This document shows positions 40,429 to 49,084 of a DNA stretch of 64,000 bases, piece after piece. The stretch is taken from contig NZ_FOXM01000008.1 in the NCBI RefSeq assembly GCF_900115715.1, forward strand, positions 124,001 through 188,000. Reading direction: 5' to 3'. The stretch comes from Geopseudomonas sagittaria. GTDB taxonomy: Bacteria; Pseudomonadota; Gammaproteobacteria; Pseudomonadales; Pseudomonadaceae. Under the pieces are notes generated by a model. It saw only the letters and a program-made list of their open reading frames with translations. It was not told the DNA's origin and did not search any database. A program made the position numbers and the translations under genes. Each line of letters begins with the position of its first letter. Position 1 is the stretch's first letter.

Positions 40429-42714
40429 TTAGAGCGAGGCGTATTTCTTGCGCAGGCTGGTACGAATCAGCTCCGCCAGGGTGTTCATCACGAAGGTGAA
40501 GGCCAGCAGCACCAGCGCGGCTAGGAACAGCACGCGGTAGTGGGTACCGCCCACCTCCGACTCCGGCATCTCCACCGCCACGTTGGCGGCCAGGGTGCGC
40601 AGGCCTTCGAAGATGTTCATCTCCATGATCGGCGTGTTGCCGGTGGCCATCAGCACGATCATCGTCTCGCCCACCGCGCGGCCCAGGCCGATCATCAGCG
40701 CCGAGAAGATGCCCGGGCTGGCGGTGAGGATCACCACGCGGGTCAGGGTCTGCCACGGCGTGGCGCCGAGGGCCAGGGAGCCGAGGGTCAGGCTCTTCGG
40801 TACGCTGAACACCGCGTCTTCGGCGATCGAGTAGATGTTGGGGATCACCGCGAAGCCCATCGCCAGGCCGACCACCAGGGCGTTGCGCTGGTCGAAGGGG
40901 ATGCCCAGGTCGTTGGACAGCCACAGGCGCATGTCGCCGGCGAAGAACCAGTTCTCCAGGTGCCCGCTCATGCCCAGCGACAGCGCGCCGACGGCGAGGA
41001 TCACCGGGATCAGCAGCGCCGCTTCCCAGCCGTCCGGCACACGCAGGCGGATGCTTTCCGGCAGGCGGCTCCACAGCCAGGCGGCGAGGAGGATGCCCAG
41101 CGGGGTCAGCAGCAGCAGGCTGAAGATGCCCGGCAGGTGGCCTTCCACGTAGGGGGCAAGGAACAGGCCGGCGAAGAAGCCGAGGATCACCGTCGGCAGC
41201 GCCTCCATCAGCTCGATCACCGGCTTGATCTTGCGGCGCATCGCCGGGGCCATGAAGTAGGCGGTGTAGATGGCCGCGCAGATCGCCAGCGGGGCGGCCA
41301 GCAGCATGGCGTAGAAGGCCGCCTTGAGGGTACCGAAGGCCAGCGGCGCGAGGCTCAGCTTGGGCTCGAAGTCGGTGTTGGCCGAGGTCGACTGCCAGAC
41401 GTACTTGGGTTCGTCGTAGCTCTCGTACCAGACCTTGTTCCACAGCGCGCTCCACGACACTTCCGGATGCGGGTTGTCGACCACGAAGCGCTGCAGCTGG
41501 CCGTTGCTCTCCACCAGCACGCGGCTGGCGCGCGGCGACAGGGCGGCGATGGCGCTGCCTTCGGCGACCTGCTCGGTGAGCAGGGTGCGGTGCGCGGTGC
41601 TGTGGAACAGGCCGAGGGTGCCGGCGGCGTCCAGGGCGAGGAAGCCCTTGCGGCGCTCCTCGGGAAGGATCTGGGTCACCGCGCTGTCGCCCAGCTGGAA
41701 GTCGCGGATGCGGGTCAGCGCGGCGCGACCTTCCGGATTGCGCACCATGAACCACTGGGCGATGCCGCCCTTGGAGTCGCCGACCATCAGCGAGATGCCG
41801 CCGAGCAGCGGGGAGGCGGCGGTGATGCTGGTGTCGCCGTCGCGGGCCAGGTTGTAGCGGCCGTTCAGGCTGTTGTTGCGCAGGTCGAACACGTCGGCGG
41901 TGGCGCGGCCGTTGAACGCGTACAGCCACTGCTGGCGCGGATCGATGATCAACGCGTGGATCGGGTCGGTGATCTGCGGCAGGCTGATGCGCTGTTCGCT
42001 GAGGCTGGTCTCGCCGGTGAACAGGTTCTCCTCGCGCTCGAGGCTGAGCAGGTGCAGCTCGCTGCCGGTGGCGGCGGCCAGCATCAGGGTCGAACCGTTG
42101 AGGCTGACGCCGACCTTGTCCAGCGCGCGGCCCTGCGGATCGAGGACCAGGGGCGCCGCGCCGAACGGGTAGGCGATCTCGGCGACGATGGTCTTGACGT
42201 CGTTGGGGTAGGACACCTTGTAGTTGTGCTGCAGCACCAGCGCCTGGCCATTGGACAGCCCCAGCACCAGGCGGCGGCTGCCCGGCTGGTCCTCGGCGAC
42301 CGAGACGATCCGGCTGTCGGCCGGCAGGGCCAGGCGGACATTGTTCAGTTGGGCGCCGTCCTTCAGGCTGAAGAACTGCGCCTGGCCGCTACGGTCCAGG
42401 CGCATGGCCACCTGGTTCTGCTCCTCGATGGCCAGCAGCAGCGGCTGCTCCTGCTGCGCCAGCCAGGCCGGCTGCTGCGCCTTGCGCGCCTCCAGTTCGG
42501 CGCCGCCGAAGATCGGCATGACCACGCTGGCCAGGTAGAAGAAGATCAGGGTGATCGCGCCGAGTACGGCGAGACCACCGATCGACACGTACCAGTGCGC
42601 CAGGCGGTCCTTGAGCGCGCGCAGGCGACGCTTGCGTTGCAGCGCAGGCGTATTGAAATCCAGTCGTTGCGTTTTCGGGGAGGAAGTCATGGTTTCGTTG
42701 GCCAAGTCATTCAT
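40429..42714 (-). CDS. pstC: Phosphate ABC transporter permease PstC, extended form
   Basis: About 761 residues against about 319 in E. coli. One TM helix (about 45-68) is followed by a roughly 390-residue insertion with repeated strand patterns resembling a beta-propeller (VGVSLNGSTLMLAAATGSE, LIIDPRQQWLYAFNGRATAD, AALSPRASRVLVESNGQLQR). The permease core (about 470-760) carries the EAA region LALGATPWQTLTRVVIL. The insertion should be periplasmic, where PstS docks. Start choices are GTG 42720, ATG 42714 (AGGG site 7 nt upstream; chosen) and ATG 42690. A Pho box lies immediately upstream at 42737-42754. Confidence 0.93.
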   Translation of the reverse strand: MNDLANETMTSSPKTQRLDFNTPALQRKRRLRALKDRLAHWYVSIGGLAVLGAITLIFFYLASVVMPIFGGAELEARKAQQPAWLAQQEQPLLLAIEEQNQVAMRLDRSGQAQFFSLKDGAQLNNVRLALPADSRIVSVAEDQPGSRRLVLGLSNGQALVLQHNYKVSYPNDVKTIVAEIAYPFGAAPLVLDPQGRALDKVGVSLNGSTLMLAAATGSELHLLSLEREENLFTGETSLSEQRISLPQITDPIHALIIDPRQQWLYAFNGRATADVFDLRNNSLNGRYNLARDGDTSITAASPLLGGISLMVGDSKGGIAQWFMVRNPEGRAALTRIRDFQLGDSAVTQILPEERRKGFLALDAAGTLGLFHSTAHRTLLTEQVAEGSAIAALSPRASRVLVESNGQLQRFVVDNPHPEVSWSALWNKVWYESYDEPKYVWQSTSANTDFEPKLSLAPLAFGTLKAAFYAMLLAAPLAICAAIYTAYFMAPAMRRKIKPVIELMEALPTVILGFFAGLFLAPYVEGHLPGIFSLLLLTPLGILLAAWLWSRLPESIRLRVPDGWEAALLIPVILAVGALSLGMSGHLENWFFAGDMRLWLSNDLGIPFDQRNALVVGLAMGFAVIPNIYSIAEDAVFSVPKSLTLGSLALGATPWQTLTRVVILTASPGIFSALMIGLGRAVGETMIVLMATGNTPIMEMNIFEGLRTLAANVAVEMPESEVGGTHYRVLFLAALVLLAFTFVMNTLAELIRTSLRKKYASL

Positions 42715-42720
42715 GCGCAC

Positions 42721-42754
42721 ACCCTAGCGGTGATTTATGACACAAAGATTACAG
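42721..42754 (-). promoter_or_regulatory. Pho box and -10 immediately upstream of pstC
   Basis: On the minus strand CTGTAATCTTTGTGTCAT (plus 42737-42754) fits the 7-4-7 Pho box with 6 of 7 matches in each half, better than the pstS box. Ten bp further is TAGGGT (42721-42726), a weak -10. Transcription would begin close to the pstC start codon. Confidence 0.6.
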
Positions 42755-42765
42755 GGTGGTGACGC

Positions 42766-42803
42766 AGCAGCGCCCGCCACTCGGGGGAGGGGCGGGCGCT
42801 GCT
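42766..42803 (-). terminator. Long hairpin in the pstS-pstC gap
   Basis: A perfect 13-bp stem AGCAGCGCCCGCC/GGCGGGCGCTGCT with a 12-nt loop lies 50 bp past the pstS stop. Without a T-run it probably acts as an attenuating or mRNA-stabilising hairpin, keeping PstS levels above those of the membrane subunits. Confidence 0.65.
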
Positions 42804-42852
42804 CTAGCTCGGGCTTACGCCCGCGGCATCCGTGCCACTGTCAGTCGTCGAC

Positions 42853-43821
42853 TTACAGGCCCAGCTCTTGCAGAGTCTTGGCAGCGATCTTGCTCGGCAT
42901 CGGGATGTAGCCGTCCTTGACCACGACTTCCTGACCCTGCTTGGACAGCACCAGCTTGATGAACTCGGCGTCCAGCGGGCTCAGCGGCTTGTTCGGCGCC
43001 TTGTTCACGTAGACGTAGAAGTAGCGGGCCAGCGGGAACTTGCCGGCCAGGGCGTTGACTTCGTTGGCTTCGAAGGCTTCGCCGCCCTTCTTGGACAGCG
43101 GCACGGCGCGCACGCTGGAGGTCTTGTAGCCGATGCCCGAGTAGCCGATGGCGTTCAGGGTGCTGGAGATCGACTGCACCACCGAGGCGGAGCCCGGCTG
43201 CTCGTTGACGTTGGCCTTGAAGTCACCCTTGCACAGGGCTTCTTCCTTGAAGTAGCCGTAGGTGCCGGACACCGAGTTGCGGCCGAACAGCTGGATCGGC
43301 TTGGCCGCCCACTCGCCGGTCATGCCCAGGTCGCCCCAGGTCTTGATGTCCTTGTCGCCACCGCACAGGCGGGTGTTGGAGAAGATCGCGTCGACCTGGG
43401 CGATGTCCAGCGACTTGATCGGGTTGTCCTTGTGCACGAACACGGCCAGGGCGTCGATGGCCACCGGCACGGCGGTCGGCTTGTAGCCGTACTTCTCTTC
43501 GAAGGCCTGCAGTTCGTTGTCCTTCATGGCGCGACTCATCGGGCCCATGTTGGCGGTGCCTTCGGTCAGCGCGGGCGGTGCGGTGGAGGAGCCGGCAGCC
43601 TGGATCTGGATGTTCACGTTCGGGTAGAACTTCTTGTATTCCTCGGCCCACAGGGTCATCAGGTTGGCCAGGGAGTCGGAACCAACGCTGGACAGGTTGC
43701 CCGATACGCCGCTGGCCTTTTCGTAGGTCGGCAGAGCCGGGTCAATGGCGGCAACCGCGCTGGCAGTGGTGACGCCGGCGGCGACGAAGGTCATGGCGGC
43801 CATCAAACGCTTCAATTTCAT
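42853..43821 (-). CDS. pstS: Phosphate-binding periplasmic protein PstS
   Basis: A 322-residue binding protein with a signal peptide (about 1-25, ending ASAVAA). Phosphate-binding signatures include [23 protein letters not shown] and [15 protein letters not shown]. It delivers phosphate to PstCAB. It is the first gene of the leftward pstSCAB-phoU operon, preceded by a Pho-type promoter at 43885-43918. Confidence 0.96.
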   Translation of the reverse strand: MKLKRLMAAMTFVAAGVTTASAVAAIDPALPTYEKASGVSGNLSSVGSDSLANLMTLWAEEYKKFYPNVNIQIQAAGSSTAPPALTEGTANMGPMSRAMKDNELQAFEEKYGYKPTAVPVAIDALAVFVHKDNPIKSLDIAQVDAIFSNTRLCGGDKDIKTWGDLGMTGEWAAKPIQLFGRNSVSGTYGYFKEEALCKGDFKANVNEQPGSASVVQSISSTLNAIGYSGIGYKTSSVRAVPLSKKGGEAFEANEVNALAGKFPLARYFYVYVNKAPNKPLSPLDAEFIKLVLSKQGQEVVVKDGYIPMPSKIAAKTLQELGL

Positions 43822-43884
43822 GCCTTACTCCTAACGGATTGGAATAGTTCTGATCGGGGGCCAGTATCGGCAGGCCGCATGAAC

Positions 43885-43918
43885 ACTCTATGAATCGATT
43901 GTGACAATTGCGTGACGG
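43885..43918 (-). promoter_or_regulatory. PhoB-dependent promoter of pstS (Pho box and -10)
   Basis: On the minus strand CCGTCACGCAATTGTCAC (plus 43901-43918) is a 7-4-7 Pho box, 5 of 7 matches per half. It is followed after exactly 10 bp by TAGAGT (43885-43890), a 4-of-6 -10. The leader to the pstS ATG is about 60 nt. Confidence 0.7.
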
Positions 43919-44036
43919 ACATTTCGCCGCAGGCCCCGCTCGGCGGTCGTGTGCATCCGGCACTGTCGGTATACTCTGCACCTTGGCACAATTGCTGCAC
44001 CGCACAATAACAAACCGCACCCGAGCCCCCTCCCCG

Positions 44037-44438
44037 ATGAACGATTTCGAACAGGACGACCCCATCCCCCAAGGCGACCTCGCCCTGCAGATCATCGCCC
44101 TGCCGCGCGAAACCAACGGCTTCGGCGACATCTATGGCGGCTGGCTGGTCGCCCAGATGGACCTCGCCGGCACCGCCATGGCCAGCCGCATCGCCGGCGG
44201 CCGGGTCGCCACGGTGGCCATCGACCGCATGGCCTTCCTGGTGCCGGTGGCGGTGGGTGCCCAGCTGTCGTTCTACACCCAGACGGTGGATATCGGCCGC
44301 AGCTCGGTGCGCCTGTTGATCGAGGTGTGGAGCGACGACCCGCTGAACAGCGAATGGCGCAAGGTCACCGAGGCGGTGTTCGTGTTCGTCGCCATCGACG
44401 GCAGCGGCCGCACGCGTACGCTGCCGTCACGCAGCTGA
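44037..44438 (+). CDS. Acyl-CoA thioesterase (hotdog fold, YciA-like)
   Basis: A 133-residue hotdog thioesterase. The motif ETNGFGDIYGGWLVAQMDLAG, with its catalytic Asp/Asn in the central helix, and VATVAIDRMAFLVPV are typical of acyl-CoA hydrolases of the YciA/cytosolic type. It probably hydrolyses short- to medium-chain acyl-CoA. It is divergent from pstS. TTGGCA (43983-43988) and AATAAC (44006-44011), 17 bp apart, may be its promoter. Upstream in-frame starts to 43908 are not favoured. Confidence 0.88.
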   Translation: MNDFEQDDPIPQGDLALQIIALPRETNGFGDIYGGWLVAQMDLAGTAMASRIAGGRVATVAIDRMAFLVPVAVGAQLSFYTQTVDIGRSSVRLLIEVWSDDPLNSEWRKVTEAVFVFVAIDGSGRTRTLPSRS

Positions 44439-44489
44439 AGCGCCCGCGTCATCCCACTGTAGTGGGAAACGCCACAAGCGCCACAAGCA

Positions 44490-44517
44490 ACAACGCCAGC
44501 CCGAGGGCTGGCGTTGT
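44490..44517. terminator. Terminator hairpin between the thioesterase and the TRAP binding-protein gene
   Basis: A long stem ACAACGCCAGCC/GGCTGGCGTTGT with a short loop separates two convergent genes, 52 bp past the thioesterase stop. Short T/A tracts make it plausible in both directions. Confidence 0.65.
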
Positions 44518-44556
44518 GCTGTCTGCGTGGGCCAAGTCGCGTGAGCGCGGCGCGAC

Positions 44557-45654
44557 TCAGGCGCGGATGTTGTAGATCAGCTTCTCGTTGTCCTCGGCAT
44601 AGGCGAGCAGGCGCTTGAAGTAGGCCTTCTGCTGCGCCCACACCTTGGCCGCCGCCGGATCGGCCGCGGCGCTGGCCTCGACCACCTCGGCCGCCACCTC
44701 GCGCAGGCGGGCGATCACCGCGTCGGGCAGGCGGCGCACGTCGACACCCTCGGCCTTGAGCTTCTCCATGGCTTCCATGTTGCGCGCGTTGTAGTCGTCG
44801 AGCATGTCGCCGTTGACGTCGCGGGCGGCGGCGCGAACGATCGCCTTGAGGTCGGCCGGCAGCTTGTCCCAGGCGCCCTGGTTGACGGTCAGCTCGAAGG
44901 TCACGTTGGGCTCCTGCCAGCCCGGGGTGTAGTAGTACTTGGCCGCCTTGTGCAGGCCGAGGGCCAGGTCGTTGTACGGGCCGATCCACTCGGTGGCGTC
45001 GATGGCGCCGGTCTGCAGCGCGGTAAAGATCTCGCCGGCCGGCAGGTTGACCACGGTGCCGCCCATCTTGGTCAGCACCTCGCCGCCCAGGCCCGGGGTG
45101 CGCATCTTCAGACCCTTGAAGTCGTCGACGCTGTTGATTTCCTTGTTGAACCAGCCGGCGGTCTGCACGCCGGTGGCGCCGCAGGCGAAGGGCACCACGT
45201 TGAACGGCTTGTACACCTCTTCCCACAGCTGCATGCCGCCGCCGTAGTGCAGCCAGGTGTTCATTTCCTGGGCGTTGGGGCCGAACGGCAGGGCGCAGAA
45301 GAACTGCGCGGCCGGCACCTTGCCCTTCCAGTAGTAGGGTGCGCCGTGGCCCATCTCGGCGGTGCCGCGCGACACCGCGTCGAACACCTCCAGCGCCGGC
45401 ACCAGTTCGCCGGCGGCGTAGATCTTGACCTGCAGGCGGCCGTTGCTCATTTCGTTGACCAGACGGGCGAAGCGCTCGGCGCCGACGCCCACCCCGGGGA
45501 AGTTCTTCGGCCAGGAGGTGACCATCTTCCAGGTAAAGGTTTCGGCGGGAGCGGCCGCCTGGGTTTCCTTGCTTTCGTTCTGCTTCTGGCAACCGGCCAG
45601 TGCGGTGGCGGCCAGACCGACACCGGCAGCGGCGAGAATGTCACGACGTTTCAT
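44557..45654 (-). CDS. TRAP transporter substrate-binding protein (TakP/DctP family)
   Basis: A 365-residue periplasmic binding protein. The start MKRRDILAAAGVGLAATALAGC is both Tat-like (KRRD) and a lipobox, with the cysteine at residue 22. The mature part (WKMVTSWPKNFPGVGVGAER, GELVPALEVFDAVSRGTAEM) closely follows TakP, the 2-oxoacid-binding TRAP protein of Rhodobacter, including the ATEWIGPYNDLALGLHKAAK dimer/ligand region. The substrate is probably a 2-oxo or related carboxylic acid. It is transcribed away from its permease genes at 45860-47774 across a 205-bp gap. Confidence 0.88.
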   Translation of the reverse strand: MKRRDILAAAGVGLAATALAGCQKQNESKETQAAAPAETFTWKMVTSWPKNFPGVGVGAERFARLVNEMSNGRLQVKIYAAGELVPALEVFDAVSRGTAEMGHGAPYYWKGKVPAAQFFCALPFGPNAQEMNTWLHYGGGMQLWEEVYKPFNVVPFACGATGVQTAGWFNKEINSVDDFKGLKMRTPGLGGEVLTKMGGTVVNLPAGEIFTALQTGAIDATEWIGPYNDLALGLHKAAKYYYTPGWQEPNVTFELTVNQGAWDKLPADLKAIVRAAARDVNGDMLDDYNARNMEAMEKLKAEGVDVRRLPDAVIARLREVAAEVVEASAAADPAAAKVWAQQKAYFKRLLAYAEDNEKLIYNIRA

Positions 45655-45859
45655 GCAGGACTCCTTGTTGTTTTGCTGGCGCTGCCGGCTGTTGCGGCAA
45701 GCCTGGCTCTTGGTTATCACAGTCACGGCTTTTAGCTCAAGCCTAGTCGCAACGGCTAGACTGACAAACGGTAACTACCACTCGTCTGCCGATTGCCGTC
45801 CGGCCCATCTGTTGCGAGAATCGCCGGCCTGACCAATTTACAACCACAAGGATCTGCCC

Positions 45860-46405
45860 ATGTCGGATTCACCTCCTGTCTTGCTGAAACTGGCGCGTGG
45901 CATCGAGACGCTCAATGCGCGTTTCGGCCAGGCCTGTGCCTGGCTGACCCTGTTCCTCGTCCTCGCCACCGCCGTGGTGGTGGTGCTGCGCTACGGCTTC
46001 GGCATCGGCGCCACCGCCCTGCAGGAAGCGGTGATGTACGCCCACGCCCTGGTGTTCATGGGCGCCGCGGCCTGGACCCTGCAGCGTGGCGGCCACGTGC
46101 GGGTGGATATCTTCTACCAGAAGTGTTCGCCACGTCGGCAGGCGGTCATCGACCTGTGCGGCCACCTGTTCCTGCTGCTGCCGGTGTGCCTGTTCCTGGC
46201 CTGGAACAGCTGGGACTACGTCGCCTCCTCCTGGGCCACCCGCGAGGTCTCCAACGAGGCCGGCGGCCTGGCCTTCGTCTACCTGCAGAAGAGCATCATC
46301 CTGGTCCTCTTGGTCAGCCTGATCCTGCAGGCCGTGGCCGACATCATTACCTGTGGCTACCGCCTGGCCGGCCGTCTGCCCTTCGCGGAGGTGCACCATG
46401 GCTGA
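45860..46405 (+). CDS. dctQ: TRAP transporter small permease (DctQ family)
   Basis: A 181-residue protein with four predicted TM helices, typical of TRAP small subunits, including the VLRYGFGIGATALQEAVMYA segment. Its stop overlaps the start of the large subunit by 8 bp, so translation is coupled. An ACAAGGAT ribosome site precedes the ATG. The symbol is by family, not by proven dicarboxylate transport. Confidence 0.9.
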   Translation: MSDSPPVLLKLARGIETLNARFGQACAWLTLFLVLATAVVVVLRYGFGIGATALQEAVMYAHALVFMGAAAWTLQRGGHVRVDIFYQKCSPRRQAVIDLCGHLFLLLPVCLFLAWNSWDYVASSWATREVSNEAGGLAFVYLQKSIILVLLVSLILQAVADIITCGYRLAGRLPFAEVHHG

Positions 46406-47774
46406 GATGATGGCAATCCTGCTGTTCATCAGCATCTGCGTGGTACTGATGGCGGGCTACCCGGTGGCCTTCACCCTAGGCGGCGTGTCGCTGCTGTTCG
46501 CCGGCATCGGCATGCTCACCGGCACCTTCGATGGCGGCTACCTGCACGCCCTGCCCAACCGCCTGTTCGGCATCATGAACAACCAGACCATGCTGGCGGT
46601 GCCGCTGTTCGTGTTCATGGGCGTGATGCTGGAGAAGTCGCGGGTCGCCGAGGACCTGCTGGAATCCATGTCGCGGCTGTTCGGCACCCTGCGCGGCGGC
46701 CTGGCGATCTCGGTGTGCGTGGTCGGCGCGCTGCTCGCCGCCAGTACCGGTATCGTCGGTGCCACCGTGGTGACCATGGGTCTGCTGGCCCTGCCGACCA
46801 TGCTGCGCCGCGGCTATGACCCGGCGGTCGCCACCGGCACCCTGGCCGCCACCGGCACCCTGGGGCAGATCATCCCGCCGTCGATCATCCTGGTCCTGCT
46901 CGGCGACGTGATGTCCAGCGCCTACCAGCAGGCGCAGCTGAAGATGGGCGTGTTCTCGCCGAAGACCGTCTCGGTGGGCGACCTGTTCGTTGGTGCGCTG
47001 ATCCCCGGCCTGGTGCTGGTCGGCCTGTACATCCTCTACCTGATCGGCGTCGCCATCCTGCAGCCCAAGAAGCTGCCGGCGCTGTCCAAGGAGGAGCTCG
47101 GCCCGATCGAGTGGGGCAAGCTGTTCGGCGCGCTGATTCCGCCGCTGGTGCTGATCGCCGCGGTGCTCGGCTCGATCCTCGCCGGCTACGCCACGCCCAC
47201 CGAGGCGGCGGCCCTCGGCGCGGTGGGCGCCATGCTGCTGGCGCTGGGCAAGCGCAAGCTGAACTTCACCCAGCTCAAGGAGGTGGCCTTCGGCACCGCC
47301 GAGATCAGCGCCATGGTGTTCCTGATCCTGATCGGCGCCTCGCTGTTCTCCCTGGTGTTCCGCGGCTTCGGCGGCGAGGTGCTGATCGAGGACATGTTCG
47401 CCCAGCTGCCCGGCGGGGTGCTCGGCGCGTTCTGCGTGGTGATGCTGGTGATCTTCCTGCTTGGCTTCATCCTCGACTTCATCGAGATCACCTTCGTGGT
47501 GGTGCCGATCGTCGGCCCGGTGCTGCTGGCCATGGGCCTCGACCCGGTGTGGCTGGGGGTGATGATCGCCCTCAACCTGCAGACCTCGTTCCTCACCCCG
47601 CCATTCGGCTTCTCGCTGTTCTACCTGCGCGGCGTCACCCCGCGCTCGATACCGACCAGCGTGATGTACAAGGGCATCGTGCCGTTCATCATCATCCAGA
47701 TCCTCATGCTGGTGATCGCCTACGTCTGGCCGGGGCTGATCACCTGGCTGCCCGGCGTGGTGTACGGCAACTAA
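46398..47774 (+). CDS. dctM: TRAP transporter large permease (DctM family)
   Basis: A 458-residue large TRAP subunit with about 12 TM helices. Signature segments are GTLAATGTLGQIIPPSIIL, GYATPTEAAALGAVGAMLLA and LNLQTSFLTPPFGFSLFYL. It couples carboxylate uptake to a sodium gradient together with DctQ. Start ATG 46398 overlaps dctQ. Confidence 0.94.
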   Translation: MAEMMAILLFISICVVLMAGYPVAFTLGGVSLLFAGIGMLTGTFDGGYLHALPNRLFGIMNNQTMLAVPLFVFMGVMLEKSRVAEDLLESMSRLFGTLRGGLAISVCVVGALLAASTGIVGATVVTMGLLALPTMLRRGYDPAVATGTLAATGTLGQIIPPSIILVLLGDVMSSAYQQAQLKMGVFSPKTVSVGDLFVGALIPGLVLVGLYILYLIGVAILQPKKLPALSKEELGPIEWGKLFGALIPPLVLIAAVLGSILAGYATPTEAAALGAVGAMLLALGKRKLNFTQLKEVAFGTAEISAMVFLILIGASLFSLVFRGFGGEVLIEDMFAQLPGGVLGAFCVVMLVIFLLGFILDFIEITFVVVPIVGPVLLAMGLDPVWLGVMIALNLQTSFLTPPFGFSLFYLRGVTPRSIPTSVMYKGIVPFIIIQILMLVIAYVWPGLITWLPGVVYGN

Positions 47775-47795
47775 GCGCCGCTCGCTGACGCAACA

Positions 47796-47829
47796 AGGGC
47801 CGGTCCCCCGCAAGGGAGCCGGCCCTTTT
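47796..47829. terminator. Terminator between dctM and aguA
   Basis: The stem AAGGGCCGG...CCGGCCCTT with a GC-rich loop is followed by TTTTC, 22 bp after the dctM stop. It should end the TRAP operon and may also serve the convergent aguA. Confidence 0.8.
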
Positions 47830-47842
47830 CATTGGTGCCGGC

Positions 47843-48949
47843 TCAGCGTCCCTGCGGCGCCGGCTGCTGCTGGGTGATGCAGTGGATGTTGCCGCCGCCG
47901 AGGAGGATCTCCCGCCCCGGCACCATCACCACCTCGTGCGCGGGGAACAGGCGGCGCAGGATGGCCTCGGCTCCGGCATCATGCGGGTCGGCGAAGCTCG
48001 GCGCGACGATGCCGCCGTTGACGATCAGGAAGTTGACGTAGGAGCCGGCCAGGCGGATCGACGGATCGCGAGGCTGGCTGCCGGGGACCAGATCGACCCC
48101 GGCGCACTCCTCGGCGCTGGCGTACAGCGGCCCGGGGATCGGCATGCGGTGCACGGTCAGCGCGCGGCCTTTGGCGTCGCGAGCCTGCTCGAGCACCGCC
48201 AGCGCGGCGCGGCAGCGCGACCAGTTGGGATCGCGCTCGTCGTCGCTCCAGGCCAGCAGCACCTCGCCCGGGCGCACGAAGCAGCAGAAGTTGTCGACGT
48301 GGCCGTCGGTCTCGTCGTTGAACAGGCCGTGCGGCAGCCAGATCACCTTGTCCACCGCCAGGTGGGCGTGCAGCACCGCCTCGATCTCGCCGCGGCTCAG
48401 CTGCGGATTGCGGTTGGGGTTGAGCAGGCACTCCTCGGTGGTCAGCAGGGTGCCCTCGCCGTCGACATGGATGGCGCCGCCCTCCAGCACGAAGCCCTCG
48501 GTGCGGTAGCGCGCGCAGCGCTCGATCTCGAGGATCTTGCCGGCTACCTGGTCGTCGTGGTTCCACGGCGCGTACAGGCCGCCGTCGAAGCCGCCCCAGG
48601 CGTTGAAGGTCCAGTCCACTCCGCGCAGCTCGCCGTTGGCGTTGACCACGAAGGTCGGCCCGGTATCGCGCACCCAGGCGTCGTCGCTGCTCATCTCCAG
48701 CACGCGGATGTCGCCATGGGCCAGGCGCGCACGGGCGTTGGCGTACTGTGCGGCGCTGACGCACACGGTCACCGGCTCGAAGCGGGCGATGGCTTTCGCC
48801 ACGGCGACGAAGGCGGCCTGCGCCGGCTTGGCGCCGAGCCGCCAGTTGTCCGGGCGCTCCGGCCAGACCATCCAGGTCTGGCGGTGCGGCTCCCATTCGG
48901 CCGGCATGCGGAAACCGTCGGCCCGCGGGGTGGTGTTGAGGGTGGTCAT
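47843..48949 (-). CDS. aguA: Agmatine deiminase
   Basis: A 368-residue enzyme of the guanidino-group-modifying superfamily that converts agmatine to N-carbamoylputrescine and ammonia. The catalytic Cys357 lies in [11 protein letters not shown], with Asp/Glu in [10 protein letters not shown] and His in [11 protein letters not shown]. The start region [19 protein letters not shown] is diagnostic. It lies 135 bp downstream of aguB on the same strand; the gap holds a GC-rich repeat. Confidence 0.97.
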   Translation of the reverse strand: MTTLNTTPRADGFRMPAEWEPHRQTWMVWPERPDNWRLGAKPAQAAFVAVAKAIARFEPVTVCVSAAQYANARARLAHGDIRVLEMSSDDAWVRDTGPTFVVNANGELRGVDWTFNAWGGFDGGLYAPWNHDDQVAGKILEIERCARYRTEGFVLEGGAIHVDGEGTLLTTEECLLNPNRNPQLSRGEIEAVLHAHLAVDKVIWLPHGLFNDETDGHVDNFCCFVRPGEVLLAWSDDERDPNWSRCRAALAVLEQARDAKGRALTVHRMPIPGPLYASAEECAGVDLVPGSQPRDPSIRLAGSYVNFLIVNGGIVAPSFADPHDAGAEAILRRLFPAHEVVMVPGREILLGGGNIHCITQQQPAPQGR

Positions 48950-48975
48950 GGCGGATACCTGATGCAGGAGATGAG

Positions 48976-49013
48976 AACCCCCTCTCCCGCTGGCGGGCGA
49001 GGGTCGGGGAGAG
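48976..49013. repeat. CCCTCTCCC-type extragenic palindrome between aguB and aguA
   Basis: CCCTCTCCC at the left end pairs with GGGAGAGGG at the right end, with CGCTGGCGGGCGAGGGTC between them. This resembles the widespread CCCTCTCCC...GGGAGAGGG dispersed repeat of gammaproteobacteria. It may form a stabilising or attenuating hairpin in the aguBA transcript. Confidence 0.6.
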
Positions 49014-49084
49014 GGTGGCCAGCCGAGATACCCGCTCCTCCAGCCCCTCGACCATGAATGGGCGAGGGGAGCATTGCCGCGCGG

